This document shows positions 50,531 through 59,274 of a stretch of DNA of 64,000 nucleotides, piece by piece. The notes under the pieces were generated by a model. The model saw only the letters and a list, made by a program, of their open reading frames with translations. It searched no databases and was not told the origin of the DNA. Where the stretch lies: NCBI GenBank assembly GCA_963741615.1, contig CAVUIU010000019.1, forward strand, positions 372,001-436,000. The letters are read 5' to 3'. The stretch is from UBA9676 sp963741615 (GTDB taxonomy: Bacteria > Actinomycetota > Actinomycetes > Streptosporangiales > Streptosporangiaceae). Position numbers and translations under genes: made by a program. Within the stretch, counting starts at the first letter, position 1, and each line of letters opens with the position of its first letter.

Positions 50531-51721
50531 TTAACACCAAGAGAACCCATGGCATTCCCTCGACTGTGGTCTGGGTGTCGCGCACGAAGCTGACCGGCCG
50601 CGCACGGAGCCTCCGGCGCGACGTGCGCGCGACCCTTGAACCTGGTTCCAGGATTGTCCGTGCCACGCGCCGGCTGGCGGATGCTCGTCCCACCCACCTT
50701 GCTGAACGCGAGCACCCTGCTGATCAATATCCAGGGGGATTACACGCCAAGCGATACCCGTTTCGCGGGTGATTGAATCCACAGCCGCCGCGGACGGCCG
50801 CTGGCCGTCGAACGAAAGGACCAGCACGGTCGGGCCCGCTCCCGACACCACGGCCGCCGCCCCGGCCTGCCGGAGCCTGCCGAGCAGGCCGGCGGTCTCC
50901 GGCATGATGCCGGCCCGGTATGGCTGGTGCAGGAAGTCCTCGGTCGCATCGAACAGCACGTGCGGCGCACCGGTCAGGGCCGCGACCAGCAGCGCGCTGC
51001 GGGCCGCGTTCGCCACCGCGTCGGCATGCGGAACCGCACGGGGCAGCGCCCGGCGCGCCGCCTCGGTGGCCAGCGGCTCCGGCGGCACACACGCCACGGC
51101 GCGCAGGGTGGCGGGCACGCCGAGCCGCAGCAGCCGGGCACCGGCCGCGCCACCACTCGCCGCGCCACCACTCGCCGCGCCACCACTGGTGACGCCACCA
51201 CCGGCCGCGCCACCACCGCCACCTGCCGGGCCGGGCCGCGGCGTCCATGCGATGGTGAGCCCGCCGGCCAGGCAGGCCGCCACATTGTCAGGATGACCTT
51301 CCAGTGCCACGGCGAGCTGGAAGAGCGCCTCGTCCGGGAGCGCGGGCTCCCCCGGAACCGCGGGCTCACCGCCGCCGCCCAGGGCACGGGCCGCCAGCAG
51401 GCCGCAGCAGATCGCCGCGGCCGACGAGCCGAGCCCCCGGCCGTGCGGTATCGCGTTCGTACAGCGCAGGGCGATGCCCGGCGGCTGGCCGCCCATCGCG
51501 CCGAACGCAGCGCGCATGGCCCGGACAACCAGGTGCTGCTCGCCTGCCGCGGCGGCGCCGCTGCCCTCGCCGGACACCTCGATCGCCAGCCCGCCGCCGG
51601 TGACGCGGGCCTCGACCTCATCGTGGAGCCCCAGCGCCAGGCCCAGCGCGTCGAACCCGGGTCCCAGGTTGGCGCTGGTGGCGGGCGCACGTACCCGGGT
51701 AGGCCGCTGCGACCAGATCAA
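50531..51721 (-). CDS. thrB: Homoserine kinase
   Basis: This 396-residue GHMP kinase phosphorylates homoserine. It shows the family opening RVRAPATSANLGPGFDALGLALGL, ATP loop IPHGRGLGSSAAAICCGLLAA and VVSGAGPTVLVLSF near the end. A TTG start at 51721 with GGGGGGAG just upstream is the best fit; no ATG or GTG is near. Two oddities are a Gly/Ala/Ser-rich insert of about 30 residues (Ala-Ala-Ser-Gly-Gly repeats) after WTPRPGP and an Arg/Ser-rich tail of about 45 residues past the normal end (QQGARV). Both are probably lineage-specific disordered segments. Confidence 0.9.
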   Translation of the reverse strand: MIWSQRPTRVRAPATSANLGPGFDALGLALGLHDEVEARVTGGGLAIEVSGEGSGAAAAGEQHLVVRAMRAAFGAMGGQPPGIALRCTNAIPHGRGLGSSAAAICCGLLAARALGGGGEPAVPGEPALPDEALFQLAVALEGHPDNVAACLAGGLTIAWTPRPGPAGGGGGAAGGGVTSGGAASGGAASGGAAGARLLRLGVPATLRAVACVPPEPLATEAARRALPRAVPHADAVANAARSALLVAALTGAPHVLFDATEDFLHQPYRAGIMPETAGLLGRLRQAGAAAVVSGAGPTVLVLSFDGQRPSAAAVDSITRETGIAWRVIPLDIDQQGARVQQGGWDEHPPAGAWHGQSWNQVQGSRARRAGGSVRGRSASCATPRPQSRECHGFSWC

Positions 51722-51764
51722 GCTGCTCCCCCCCGGGGATGAGGCCCTGCCGAAGGCCCGGCGG

Positions 51765-52889
51765 TCATGCCAGCCCCAGCGCGGCCGCCGCGGCGGCCGG
51801 ATCTGCCGGGACCGTCACCGGGGCCGGGGCGGCCGACACCGCCCAGTCCGGGTCCTTCAGCCCGTTGCCGGTGATCGTACAGACCACCCGCGAACCCGCG
51901 TCAAGCTGCCCGTTCTCGCGGGCCTGGATCAGCCCGGCGACTCCGGCCGCCGACGCAAGCTCGCCGAACACGGCCTCCTTGCCTGCCAGCATCCGGTAGG
52001 CGGCGAGGATCTGGCGGTCGGTCACCGAGTCGATCAGGCCGCCCGACTCATCACGTGCCTGTTCGGCCAGCTGCCAGGAGGCCGGGTTGCCGATCCTGAT
52101 CGCGGTCGCGATCGTGTGCGGGGCCAGCACCGGCTCGCCGCGCACGATCGGCGCCGCGCCGCTGGCCTGGAAACCGAACATCCGGGGAGTACGGGTGGCC
52201 AGCCCGGCCCGGGCATACTCCCGGTAGCCCTGCCAGTAGGCGGTGATGTTGCCGGCGTTCCCGACCGGCAGGCAGTGCACGTCGGGGGCGTCGCCGAGGG
52301 CCTCGACGATCTCGAAGGCGGCGGTCTTCTGGCCTTCGAGCCGGTCGGGGTTCACCGAGTTGACCAGGGCGACCGGGTAGTCGTTGGCGAGTTTGCGCGC
52401 GAGCTCCAGGCAGTCGTCGAAATTGCCGTCCACCTGCAGCAGCTTCGCGCCGTGCACGAGCGCCTGGGCCAGCTTGCCGAGCGCGATCTTGCCGCGGGGA
52501 ACCAGCACCGCACAGGCCAGGCCCGCCCGGGCCGCGTAGGCGGCGGCGCTCGCACTGGTGTTGCCGGTGGAGGCGCAGATGACGGCGGTGGCGCCGCGCG
52601 CCGCCGCCATGCTCACCGCACATGTCATGCCACGGTCCTTGAACGACCCGGTCGGGTTCGCGCCCTCCACCTTCAGGTAGACCTCGCACCCGGTACGGGC
52701 GGACAGCACGGGGGCGGGAAGCAGCGGGGTAGCCCCCTCGCCGAGCGTGATCACCGGTGCGCCCGCCGGGACCGGCAGCCGGTCCCCGTACTGCCTGATC
52801 AGTCCCGGCCAGCTCACCCTGGCGGCCGCCGGCCTCTCCGGCCCGGCGGGAACCACCCGGCCGGATGGGGCGTGCGTTCCCGGGCTCAC
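51765..52889 (-). CDS. thrC: Threonine synthase
   Basis: This 374-residue PLP enzyme converts phosphohomoserine to threonine. The PLP lysine is in GANPTGSFKDRGMTCAVS. The phosphate loop is PVGNAGNITAYWQGYREY, and ICASTGNTSASAAAYAARAG is the substrate loop. GTG 52889 overlaps the hom stop by four bases (GTGA), so translation is coupled. It lies 43 bases upstream of thrB in the hom-thrC-thrB operon. Confidence 0.95.
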   Translation of the reverse strand: MSPGTHAPSGRVVPAGPERPAAARVSWPGLIRQYGDRLPVPAGAPVITLGEGATPLLPAPVLSARTGCEVYLKVEGANPTGSFKDRGMTCAVSMAAARGATAVICASTGNTSASAAAYAARAGLACAVLVPRGKIALGKLAQALVHGAKLLQVDGNFDDCLELARKLANDYPVALVNSVNPDRLEGQKTAAFEIVEALGDAPDVHCLPVGNAGNITAYWQGYREYARAGLATRTPRMFGFQASGAAPIVRGEPVLAPHTIATAIRIGNPASWQLAEQARDESGGLIDSVTDRQILAAYRMLAGKEAVFGELASAAGVAGLIQARENGQLDAGSRVVCTITGNGLKDPDWAVSAAPAPVTVPADPAAAAAALGLA

Positions 52890-54229
52890 TCCTCCCCCTC
52901 CCCCTCCACGCGCATCACGCTGGCGACCGCGCGCACCACGTCCATTGCGCCGAGGTCGTCCACGCAGCTGGCGAGCGCGGCGTCGGGCGCCGAATGGGTG
53001 ACGATGACCAGCTGGGCGTCGTCACCGCGGCCCTCCTGCCTGACCGCCTTGATGGACACCTCGTGCCGGGCGAACGACTCCGCGACCCGCGCCAGCACAC
53101 CCGGCCGGTCGGCGACGTCGAGCGCGATGTGGTAGCGGGTCATCGCCAGCCCCATCGGCAGCACCCGCAGGCCCGCGTAGGTGGTGGTGTCCGGCCCGCG
53201 GGTCCCGGCGAGGCGGTTGCGCGCGACGGCGACGACGTCGCCGAGCACAGCGCTCGCGGTCGGCATGCCGCCCGCCCCGGCGCCGTAGAACATCAGCCGC
53301 CCGGCCGACTCGGCCTCCACGAAGACCGCGTTGTAGGCCTCGCGCACCCCTGCCAGCGGGTGCGCGCGCGGGATCATCGCCGGATGCACCCGGACCGACA
53401 CCCCGGCCTCGCCGCGCTCGCAGATGGCGAGCAGCTTGACCACGTGGCCGAGCGTGCGGGCGCTGGCGATGTCGGCCTGGGTGACCCCGGTGATCCCCTC
53501 CCGGTACACGCCGGCGGCGGTGACCCGGGTGTGGAACGCCAGGCTGGCCAGGATCGCGCCCTTGGCGGCCGCGTCGAAGCCCTCGATGTCGGCCGTCGGG
53601 TCCGGCTCGGCGTAACCGAGTGCCTGCGCCTCCTCCAGCGCGTCGGTGAAGCCGGCCCCGGAGGTGTCCATCCGGTCCAGGATGTAGTTGGTGGTGCCGT
53701 TGACGATCCCCAGCACTCGCCGCACCGCGTCACCGGCCAGCGACTCGCGCAGCGGGCGCAGCAGCGGGATCGCCCCGCCCACGGCCGCCTCGTAGTACAG
53801 GTCCGTGCCGCTGTCGCGGGCGGCCTGATGCAAGGTGGCGCCGTCCTCGGCTAGCAGCGCCTTGTTGGCCGAGACCACCGACTTGCCGTTCTTCATGGCG
53901 GCGAGCAGCAGCGATCGTGCGGGCTCGATCCCCCCGATGACCTCGACCACGATGTCCACGCCGGGCCGGGTGGCGAGTTCCATGGCGTCGGCGGTGAGCA
54001 GGGCCGGGTCCACCTCGACGTCGCGGGCCCGGGCGGGCCGGCGCACCGCCACCCCGGCCACCTCCAGCGGGGTGCCGATCCGCGCCTCCAGGTCGGCCGC
54101 CTGCCGGCCGAGGAGCCGGTACACCTCCGAGCCGACCCCGCCGCAGCCGAGCAGCGCCACCCGCAACGGCCGCACCCCGGCCTCTCCCCCGGTCGCGCGC
54201 CGGGCGTGGCTGTCCACCGGGCCGTTCAT
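52886..54229 (-). CDS. hom: Homoserine dehydrogenase
   Basis: The 447-residue enzyme reduces aspartate semialdehyde to homoserine. It has a Rossmann NAD(P) domain (LRVALLGCGGVGSEVYRLL), the catalytic region SVVSANKALLAEDG then YYEAAVGGAIPLLRPLRESLAGD, VNGTTNYILDRMD and DPTADIEGFDAAAKGAILASLAFHT. The C-terminal ACT domain is YHIALDVADRPGVLARVAESFARHEVSIKAVRQEG, the usual site of threonine feedback. ATG 54229 overlaps the lysA stop (ATGA). Confidence 0.96.
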   Translation of the reverse strand: MNGPVDSHARRATGGEAGVRPLRVALLGCGGVGSEVYRLLGRQAADLEARIGTPLEVAGVAVRRPARARDVEVDPALLTADAMELATRPGVDIVVEVIGGIEPARSLLLAAMKNGKSVVSANKALLAEDGATLHQAARDSGTDLYYEAAVGGAIPLLRPLRESLAGDAVRRVLGIVNGTTNYILDRMDTSGAGFTDALEEAQALGYAEPDPTADIEGFDAAAKGAILASLAFHTRVTAAGVYREGITGVTQADIASARTLGHVVKLLAICERGEAGVSVRVHPAMIPRAHPLAGVREAYNAVFVEAESAGRLMFYGAGAGGMPTASAVLGDVVAVARNRLAGTRGPDTTTYAGLRVLPMGLAMTRYHIALDVADRPGVLARVAESFARHEVSIKAVRQEGRGDDAQLVIVTHSAPDAALASCVDDLGAMDVVRAVASVMRVEGEGEE

Positions 54230-55701
54230 CCCTCGTCCAGCGCCAGCAGGTCGGCGACGGTCTCCCGGCGCAGCATGACCCGGGCCGCGCCGCCGCTGAC
54301 CGCCACCACCGGCGGCCGCGGCACGTGGTTGTAGCTGCTGGCCATCGAGCGGCAGTAGGCGCCGGTGGCCGCCACCGCGACCAGATCCCCCGGAACCAGG
54401 TCGGCGGGCAGGTAAGCGTCCCTGACCACGATGTCCCCGCTTTCGCAGTGCCGGCCGACCAGCCGTGACAGCACGGGCGGTGCCGCGGACTCGCGGGAGG
54501 CCAGGACGCAGGTGTACTCCGCCCCGTACAGGGCGGTGCGGATGTTGTCGCTCATCCCGCCGTCGATGCTGACGTATGTGCGCAGCCCGTCCACATCCTT
54601 GACCGTCCCAACCTCGTACAGCGTAACGGTGCCGGGCCCGGCGATCGCCCGTCCCGGCTCGACCGTCAGGCGCGGTACCGGCAGGCCGGCCGCCGCGCAC
54701 TGGGCGCGGACGATCTCGTGCAGGTTCTGCGCAACGATCTTGATGTCGGCCGGGTCGTCACCGGGGACATAGGCGATGCCGAAACCGCCGCCCAGGTTCA
54801 GTTCGCCGATCCGCACCCCGTGCTCGGCAGCGACCCGCGCCGCCAGGTCGAGCACCCGCCGCGCCGCCACCTCGAACCCCGCCGTGTCGTAGATCTGCGA
54901 TCCGATATGGGAGTGCAGGCCGGCCAGATCCAGGCCGGGCGCGGCGAGCACCCGCCGCACCGCCTCGTCGGCCGCGCCGGAGGACAGCGAGAAGCCGAAC
55001 TTCTGGTCGTCGTGGGCGGTGGCCACGAACTCGTGGGTATGCGCCTCCACGCCGGTCGTCACCCGTACCAGGACGCTGCTGCGCCGCTCCCGTCCACGGG
55101 CATCAGGCGCAGAACGAGAGGCCCCCGGCCCGCCGCCTGCCCCCCCGGCGGCGCCCGGGCCGTGGGCCGGGTGCGCCGTGTTCTCGGTCAGGTGAGCCAG
55201 GCGCGCGATCTCCTCGAAGGAGTCCACCACGATGTGCCCGACACCGGCGCCGATCGCGCGCTCCAGTTCGCTGGTGAGCTTGTTGCTGCCGTGCAGGGTG
55301 ATCATCGCCGGGTCCACCCCCGCCTGCAGCGCGACCTCGAGCTCACCACCGGTGCACACGTCCACGCCCAGGCCCTCCTGGGCCACCCAGCGCAGCACAC
55401 CCCGGCTGCAGAACGCCTTGGCGGCGTAGAACACCGCTGTGCCCTCGCCGAACGCCTGCCGGAAGTCGCGGCACCGGCTGCGGAAGTCCTCCTCGTCCAG
55501 CACGAACAGCGGCGTGCCGTGCTCGGTGGCCAGGTCGCGGACGTCCGCCCCGGCCAGGGTGAGCACACCACCGGCCCGCCGCGCGCCGCGCGGCCAGATC
55601 GCCGGGTCGAGCGCGTTCAGGTCGGCCGGCGGCATCGGCGGGTGCTCCGGCGGCAGCACGTCGGCGTGGCGTGGCCCGGCTGGGTGGGCGACACGGCTCA
55701 T
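54226..55701 (-). CDS. lysA: Diaminopimelate decarboxylase
   Basis: This 491-residue PLP enzyme makes lysine from meso-diaminopimelate. The PLP lysine is in AVFYAAKAFCSRGVLRWVAQEGLGVDVCTGGELEVAL. The phosphate site is LNLGGGFGIAY, and SIDGGMSDNIRTALYGAEYTCVLASR and GRHCESGDIVVRDAYLPADLVPGDLVAVAATGAYCRSMASSYN follow. A Gly/Ala/Ser-rich insert at about 190-215 (AHGPGAAGGAGGGPGASRSA) is lineage-specific. ATG 55701 is chosen over the much longer open frame. It begins the lysA-hom-thrC-thrB run. Confidence 0.96.
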   Translation of the reverse strand: MSRVAHPAGPRHADVLPPEHPPMPPADLNALDPAIWPRGARRAGGVLTLAGADVRDLATEHGTPLFVLDEEDFRSRCRDFRQAFGEGTAVFYAAKAFCSRGVLRWVAQEGLGVDVCTGGELEVALQAGVDPAMITLHGSNKLTSELERAIGAGVGHIVVDSFEEIARLAHLTENTAHPAHGPGAAGGAGGGPGASRSAPDARGRERRSSVLVRVTTGVEAHTHEFVATAHDDQKFGFSLSSGAADEAVRRVLAAPGLDLAGLHSHIGSQIYDTAGFEVAARRVLDLAARVAAEHGVRIGELNLGGGFGIAYVPGDDPADIKIVAQNLHEIVRAQCAAAGLPVPRLTVEPGRAIAGPGTVTLYEVGTVKDVDGLRTYVSIDGGMSDNIRTALYGAEYTCVLASRESAAPPVLSRLVGRHCESGDIVVRDAYLPADLVPGDLVAVAATGAYCRSMASSYNHVPRPPVVAVSGGAARVMLRRETVADLLALDEG

Positions 55702-55768
55702 GGCATTTCCCTGCTCATCGGCTTCCTGATGCTGGTTGTCGGTGGCTGGCCCGCTGGTGCGTCCCCGC

Positions 55769-56827
55769 TCACAGCCGCTCCGGCGCGTCCACGCCGAAGA
55801 GGCCGAGCCCGGCCCCCAGCGCCGTCCGCGCCGCCGCGGCCAGCCACAGCCGGGCGGCGCCGGCCTGGACGGCGGTCCCCTCCCCCGGCGACGGTTCCGC
55901 CATGCCCGGCCACGCTGCCGGGCAGGTCTCCTGGCAGTCGAAGTACGCCCGGGCAAGGCCCTCCAGGAAGTGGGCAAGGACGTCCGGCCGCCGGCGTCGC
56001 GCGGCCCCGGCGACCCGTTCGGGAAGCCAGGACAGTTCGTGCAGCAGCGCCTGCTCACCGGGGTGTGCGAGCATGCGCGGCTGGAACCCTGCCGCTTCTC
56101 CCCGGCCCAGGCCGAGGTCAGCGGCCTGGCGCAAGGCAGACGCGGCATGCGCGTGCGCGTACCGAACAGCATAGGCGGGGTTGCCCAGGTGATGCGCGGC
56201 AGCGAGCCGGGCGTCCACCCGGGCCGGCCCCCGGGGCGACAGGCGGGCCAGTGCGTACGTGATGGCATCCGTCCCGGCGTAGGCGATCGCCTCGGCCACC
56301 GGGGATGCCGTCGCCGCGGCGGCCGGTTGCGGCGAAGCGATACGTTCTGCATCGTGTTCCCGGCTGACGTGGGCACCGGCGGCCGCCGCGAGCCGCCCGG
56401 TCACCGCGGTGTGGACGCGCTGGCGCGCTTCCTCCCAGCTCCCGGCGGACGACAGGTCCGCGGCCGCGGGCCCGGCCAGGCTGGTCCCGGCCAGGGCGCT
56501 GCTGCGGGCACAGCCGGGGCCGGCCTGGGTGATGCGGACGGCGAGGGTTGCCAGCGCGTCGGCGGTGACCGTGACCGCGAGATACCCGCCGCCGGTCACC
56601 GCCGCCGCGGCCACCCAGTCCAGGCCGCCGAGCCGGGCGGCGAGCGTGGCCGCGATGGCGCGGGGGCCGGCGGCGTCCGGGCCGGCGGCTTCGCTGCGGG
56701 CGAGCCAGAACGCGATAGTGGTGACGTAGGTACGGAGCCCGAAGACCGTGCCCGGCGGGGCTGGCCGCCAGGTGCCGGCGGAGCCGATCGGGGTCGCGAG
56801 GGCCCGGTCCAGGTCGCCGGTGATCAC
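55769..56827 (-). CDS. nrtL: ArgRS-like DALR anticodon-binding protein (NrtL type)
   Basis: This 352-residue protein resembles the C-terminal half of arginyl-tRNA synthetase: DAITYALARLSPRGPARVDARLAAAHHLGNPAYAVRYAHAHAASALRQAADLG, then a DALR-type helical domain ending AARLWLAAAARTALGAGLGLFGVDAPERL. The KMSKS and HIGH catalytic motifs are absent. Streptomycetes carry such an ArgS-related protein beside lysA, and its role is not established. GTG 56827 is the likeliest start. A tRNA-Arg gene lies 1.4 kb upstream. It stops 67 bases before lysA. Confidence 0.82.
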   Translation of the reverse strand: MITGDLDRALATPIGSAGTWRPAPPGTVFGLRTYVTTIAFWLARSEAAGPDAAGPRAIAATLAARLGGLDWVAAAAVTGGGYLAVTVTADALATLAVRITQAGPGCARSSALAGTSLAGPAAADLSSAGSWEEARQRVHTAVTGRLAAAAGAHVSREHDAERIASPQPAAAATASPVAEAIAYAGTDAITYALARLSPRGPARVDARLAAAHHLGNPAYAVRYAHAHAASALRQAADLGLGRGEAAGFQPRMLAHPGEQALLHELSWLPERVAGAARRRRPDVLAHFLEGLARAYFDCQETCPAAWPGMAEPSPGEGTAVQAGAARLWLAAAARTALGAGLGLFGVDAPERL

Positions 56828-56939
56828 GCGTCGCAGCGTATAGCGGGCCCGGCACCGGCCCCGCCACCGGGCCAGACAGCCCGCCCGAACGGGTGCGCAA
56901 ACAGCTGCCCCGGCAGCCGCCAGCGGGCACAGACGGCCG

Positions 56940-57692
56940 TCAAGACAGTCCAGGCTGGCCTGGCTCGCCGTGTCTTGCCAGGTAGACGACATCCGGCTGG
57001 CCGCGGCGCACGGGCACCCGGCGCGCACGGACGCTGGTGAAATGACGCCGCAGCCGATCCTCGAAGGCCGGCGCTTCCGCCGCGCTCCACACCGAGACCA
57101 CGCCGCCCGGCCGGAGGCTGTCCCGGATGCGGCGCAGGCCCACATCGCCGTAGAGCATCTGGTTCGCGGCCCAGACCGTCCATTCCGGGCCGTTGTCGAT
57201 GTCGACGCAGATGACGTCGTAGGGGCCGCGCCGCTGTGCCAGCCACCCCACGACGTCGGCGTTGAGCACGCTCACCCGGCTATCGCCCCAGGCGGTCGCG
57301 GCGATGTGGCGCAGGTGGGTGGCGTGCCAGCCGATGATCTCCGGTGAGATCTCGACCACGTCCACCCGCGCGACCCGGGGCTGGGTCACCGCCTCGGCCA
57401 GCGCGAAGCCGACGCCCAGGCCGCAGATCAGGACCTCCGGCGCGACGGCGGGGCAGCTGGCGAGCGCCGCGGTGACCATGAGCCGTTCCGACCGGCCGTC
57501 GCTGGTGTCCATGAGGAACACGCCGTTGCTGATGATCTCGAACGTGGCGGCTGACCGCCGCAGGACGAGTTCTCCCCTGGGCGTGACGACCCGCTCCAGG
57601 ACCCGGGGCCGACCATCGTCGGCGCCCCCGGAGCCGGGTGCCCCGGGCCCGGTGCCCCCCGGCCCGGCCGCCCGGTGCGGGCCGCCGCTCAC
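56940..57692 (-). CDS. Spermidine/spermine-synthase-fold protein
   Basis: From the GTG at 57692 this is a 250-residue protein. After a Gly/Pro-rich lead of about 28 residues come RVLERVVTPRGELVLRRSAATFEIISNGVFLMDTSDGRSERLMVTAAL, the Rossmann glycine loop EVLICGLGVGFALAEAVTQPRVARVDVVEISPEIIGWH, and a conserved acidic site YDVICVDIDNGPEWTV. The family includes aminopropyltransferases, but the substrate residues are unclear here, so a related methyltransferase is possible. Its GTG overlaps the response-regulator stop (GTGA). Confidence 0.82.
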   Translation of the reverse strand: MSGGPHRAAGPGGTGPGAPGSGGADDGRPRVLERVVTPRGELVLRRSAATFEIISNGVFLMDTSDGRSERLMVTAALASCPAVAPEVLICGLGVGFALAEAVTQPRVARVDVVEISPEIIGWHATHLRHIAATAWGDSRVSVLNADVVGWLAQRRGPYDVICVDIDNGPEWTVWAANQMLYGDVGLRRIRDSLRPGGVVSVWSAAEAPAFEDRLRRHFTSVRARRVPVRRGQPDVVYLARHGEPGQPGLS

Positions 57693-58096
57693 TGGCGGAC
57701 GGCCGGCTCCTCGTAGGGCCCGTGACCGGCCAGCTCGCGGACGACGCGGATCATCTCCAGCGGGTCGAACGGTTTGGTCAGGTAGGCGTCCACGCCAATC
57801 TGCCGGCCGCGCGTCTTGTCGTCCTCCTGGGCGCGGGCGGTGATGAGGACCACCTTGATCTCGCTGGTCTGGGGGTTGCGCCGCAACTGGCTCGCGGTCA
57901 CCCAGCCGTCCAGCCGCGGCATCATGACGTCCAGGGTGATGACGTCCGGCCCGAGCGCCACCACCTTGTCCAGGCAGTCCTGCCCGTCGACGGCGGTAGC
58001 GACGTCGAATCCCTCAAGCGTGAGATTGACGGCGATGAGCTGACGGATCACCTCATCGTCGTCCACTACGAGTACACGTCCCAGTCCCTGCGCCAC
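57689..58096 (-). CDS. Single-domain response regulator
   Basis: This 135-residue receiver domain has no output domain. The acidic pocket is VVDDDEVIRQL, the phosphoacceptor Asp56 lies in VITLDVMMPRLDGW, Thr in VVLITARAQ and Lys108 in AYLTKPFDPLEM. No histidine kinase is nearby, so its partner is elsewhere. GTG 58096 gives standard length. The coding frame is open further but crosses the tRNA-Arg gene, so it cannot extend. It is coupled to the spermidine-synthase-fold gene. Confidence 0.9.
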   Translation of the reverse strand: MAQGLGRVLVVDDDEVIRQLIAVNLTLEGFDVATAVDGQDCLDKVVALGPDVITLDVMMPRLDGWVTASQLRRNPQTSEIKVVLITARAQEDDKTRGRQIGVDAYLTKPFDPLEMIRVVRELAGHGPYEEPAVRQ

Positions 58097-58229
58097 GGGC
58101 GCGAGGGTAGCGTCTTCTGGCTGGTTCTCGCGACGACTTGGCCGAGGTGAGCTCGATCTGGGCCTCAGCTGAGACCGCACGCCCGTTCGCGATGCCGCCA
58201 GGACTGGTAGCCTTGCTGCGGTCCTTGAG

Positions 58230-58301
58230 CCCCCGTAGCTCAGGGGAGAGAGCAACGGCCTCCGGAGCCGTGAGCGCAGGTTCGAATCCTGTCGGGGGCA
58301 C
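58230..58301 (+). tRNA. tRNA-Arg(CCG)
   Basis: The 72-base cloverleaf has acceptor GCCCCCG/CGGGGGC, D-stem GCTC/GAGC, anticodon stem ACGGC/GCCGT around loop CTCCGGA (anticodon CCG), T-arm GCAGG-TTCGAAT-CCTGT and discriminator A. CCA is not encoded. It decodes CGG, a common codon here. Its 3' half is part of a 45-bp repeat that recurs at 61401, the hallmark of site-specific integration. Confidence 0.96.
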
Positions 58302-58304
58302 TGT
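58260..58304 (+). repeat. attL: 3' part of tRNA-Arg plus three bases
   Basis: The 45 bases from CCTCCGGAGCCG to GGGGGCACTG are identical to 61401-61445. The repeat begins at the anticodon loop and ends just past the discriminator, as in tRNA-targeting integrases. Confidence 0.9.
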
Positions 58305-58883
58305 TCAGAGGCATAAATTCGAACACTTTTCACAATCTTGGCCGAGTTGAGGCTCAAGCCCCTGACCTGCGGCAACACAGATGCGTTCCAGACTTTGTGC
58401 CCGATCCGTGTCTCAACTCGGCGCGGACAGGCTAACTGGCCTGCTCAGCAGCATCAGGTATTCACGGTCTCTGGGCCGTTTCGGTAACGCAGACCGTTGC
58501 TCCTGCGCCGATGCTGCAACTACACGGCGATGGTCTTCACCCCAAAGCACCTGCCGTACGAGGCCTGCCTGCCGGACGGGACAACCGCCCCACCGGCCGG
58601 GGTACTGGCACGAGACGGCCTTATCGGGTCAATAGCAGAATGTGACCACATCACCCTGCAGCGAGCGAGTGTAAACCGCCCAATTGGTGGGGTCCCCCGG
58701 AGCGCTGGGTTGCCGTGCTGATGGCTCCGAACAGTTATTCGGCGCGTAGTGCGGTGGAGGTTCTGGGAACGGCGGCCCGGAACCTCTGGGTGTGCCTGTC
58801 TCACGCAGTGTGGATACCAGTTGGCCGTCGTCTGGCGGGGTCGAGCGCTTGCCCGGGAGGAGGGCCGGGCCCGCACCGGCGGT
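58305..58883. other. Non-coding or decayed DNA after tRNA-Arg
   Basis: This stretch of about 580 bases has lower GC at third positions than its neighbours and several short frames that stop quickly. The plus frame from about 58530 (FTPKHLPYEACLPDGTTAPP) looks briefly coding-like, then loses bias. Bases 58437-58510 share scattered identity (GGCCTGCTCAGC, CGCAGACCGTTGCTC) with 61458-61530, which follows the other att copy. I see no intact gene. Confidence 0.5.
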
Positions 58884-59180
58884 TCATGAGTTTTTCACTC
58901 CGCAAGGCGGGCGACAGGGGGTGCTGTGCGTTCGAACGGCCGGAGATGGCAGAGGGCTGGCTGATATAGCGGCCACGGTCGGCGGCTGTGGCACCGTGAG
59001 GTATTCAATGAGCCCGTTGAACCAGTGGCCCAGCGGGCACATGATCTTGGCGCTTTCTAGCGGCCCGTCAGTCGAGTTCATGATGTACCGCACTTCCACC
59101 TCGGCGGGCAGCCCGCACCGGGCGGCGCCGTCGTTATCCAGGTACGCCGGGCAGTTGAGGAACATCGCCTGGCTCTCCAT
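58884..59180 (-). CDS. Conserved actinobacterial small protein, unknown function
   Basis: This 98-residue protein starts at ATG 59180 with GGAGG upstream: MESQAMFLNCPAYLDNDGAARCGLPAEVEVRY. IMCPLGHWFNGLIEYLT follows, then a Pro/Ser-rich tail. I recall many actinomycete hypothetical proteins with the same NCPAYLD..GAARCGLPAEV and CP.GHWFNGP core. The three conserved Cys and one His suggest a zinc ribbon. The tail after residue 65 is less conserved and may be altered by a frameshift. It lies inside the mobile remnant. Confidence 0.72.
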   Translation of the reverse strand: MESQAMFLNCPAYLDNDGAARCGLPAEVEVRYIMNSTDGPLESAKIMCPLGHWFNGLIEYLTVPQPPTVAAISASPLPSPAVRTHSTPCRPPCGVKNS

Positions 59181-59274
59181 TGCGTCCTCCTTCGGGCTTG
59201 CTCGCAGCTGCCGACTTGGATCTGGGGATGGGTCTTCGATTCCACCGATGCGGCCTGGCATGGGATCGGGTCGG

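Noticed and set aside
54226..56376. lysA frame extended upstream to 716 residues
   Set aside because: The extension lies across the ArgRS-like gene in another frame; ATG 55701 gives the family's normal length.
58520..58876. 118-residue minus-strand frame after tRNA-Arg
   Set aside because: It has mixed codon bias, no motif and no ribosome site, and lies in decayed DNA of the mobile remnant.
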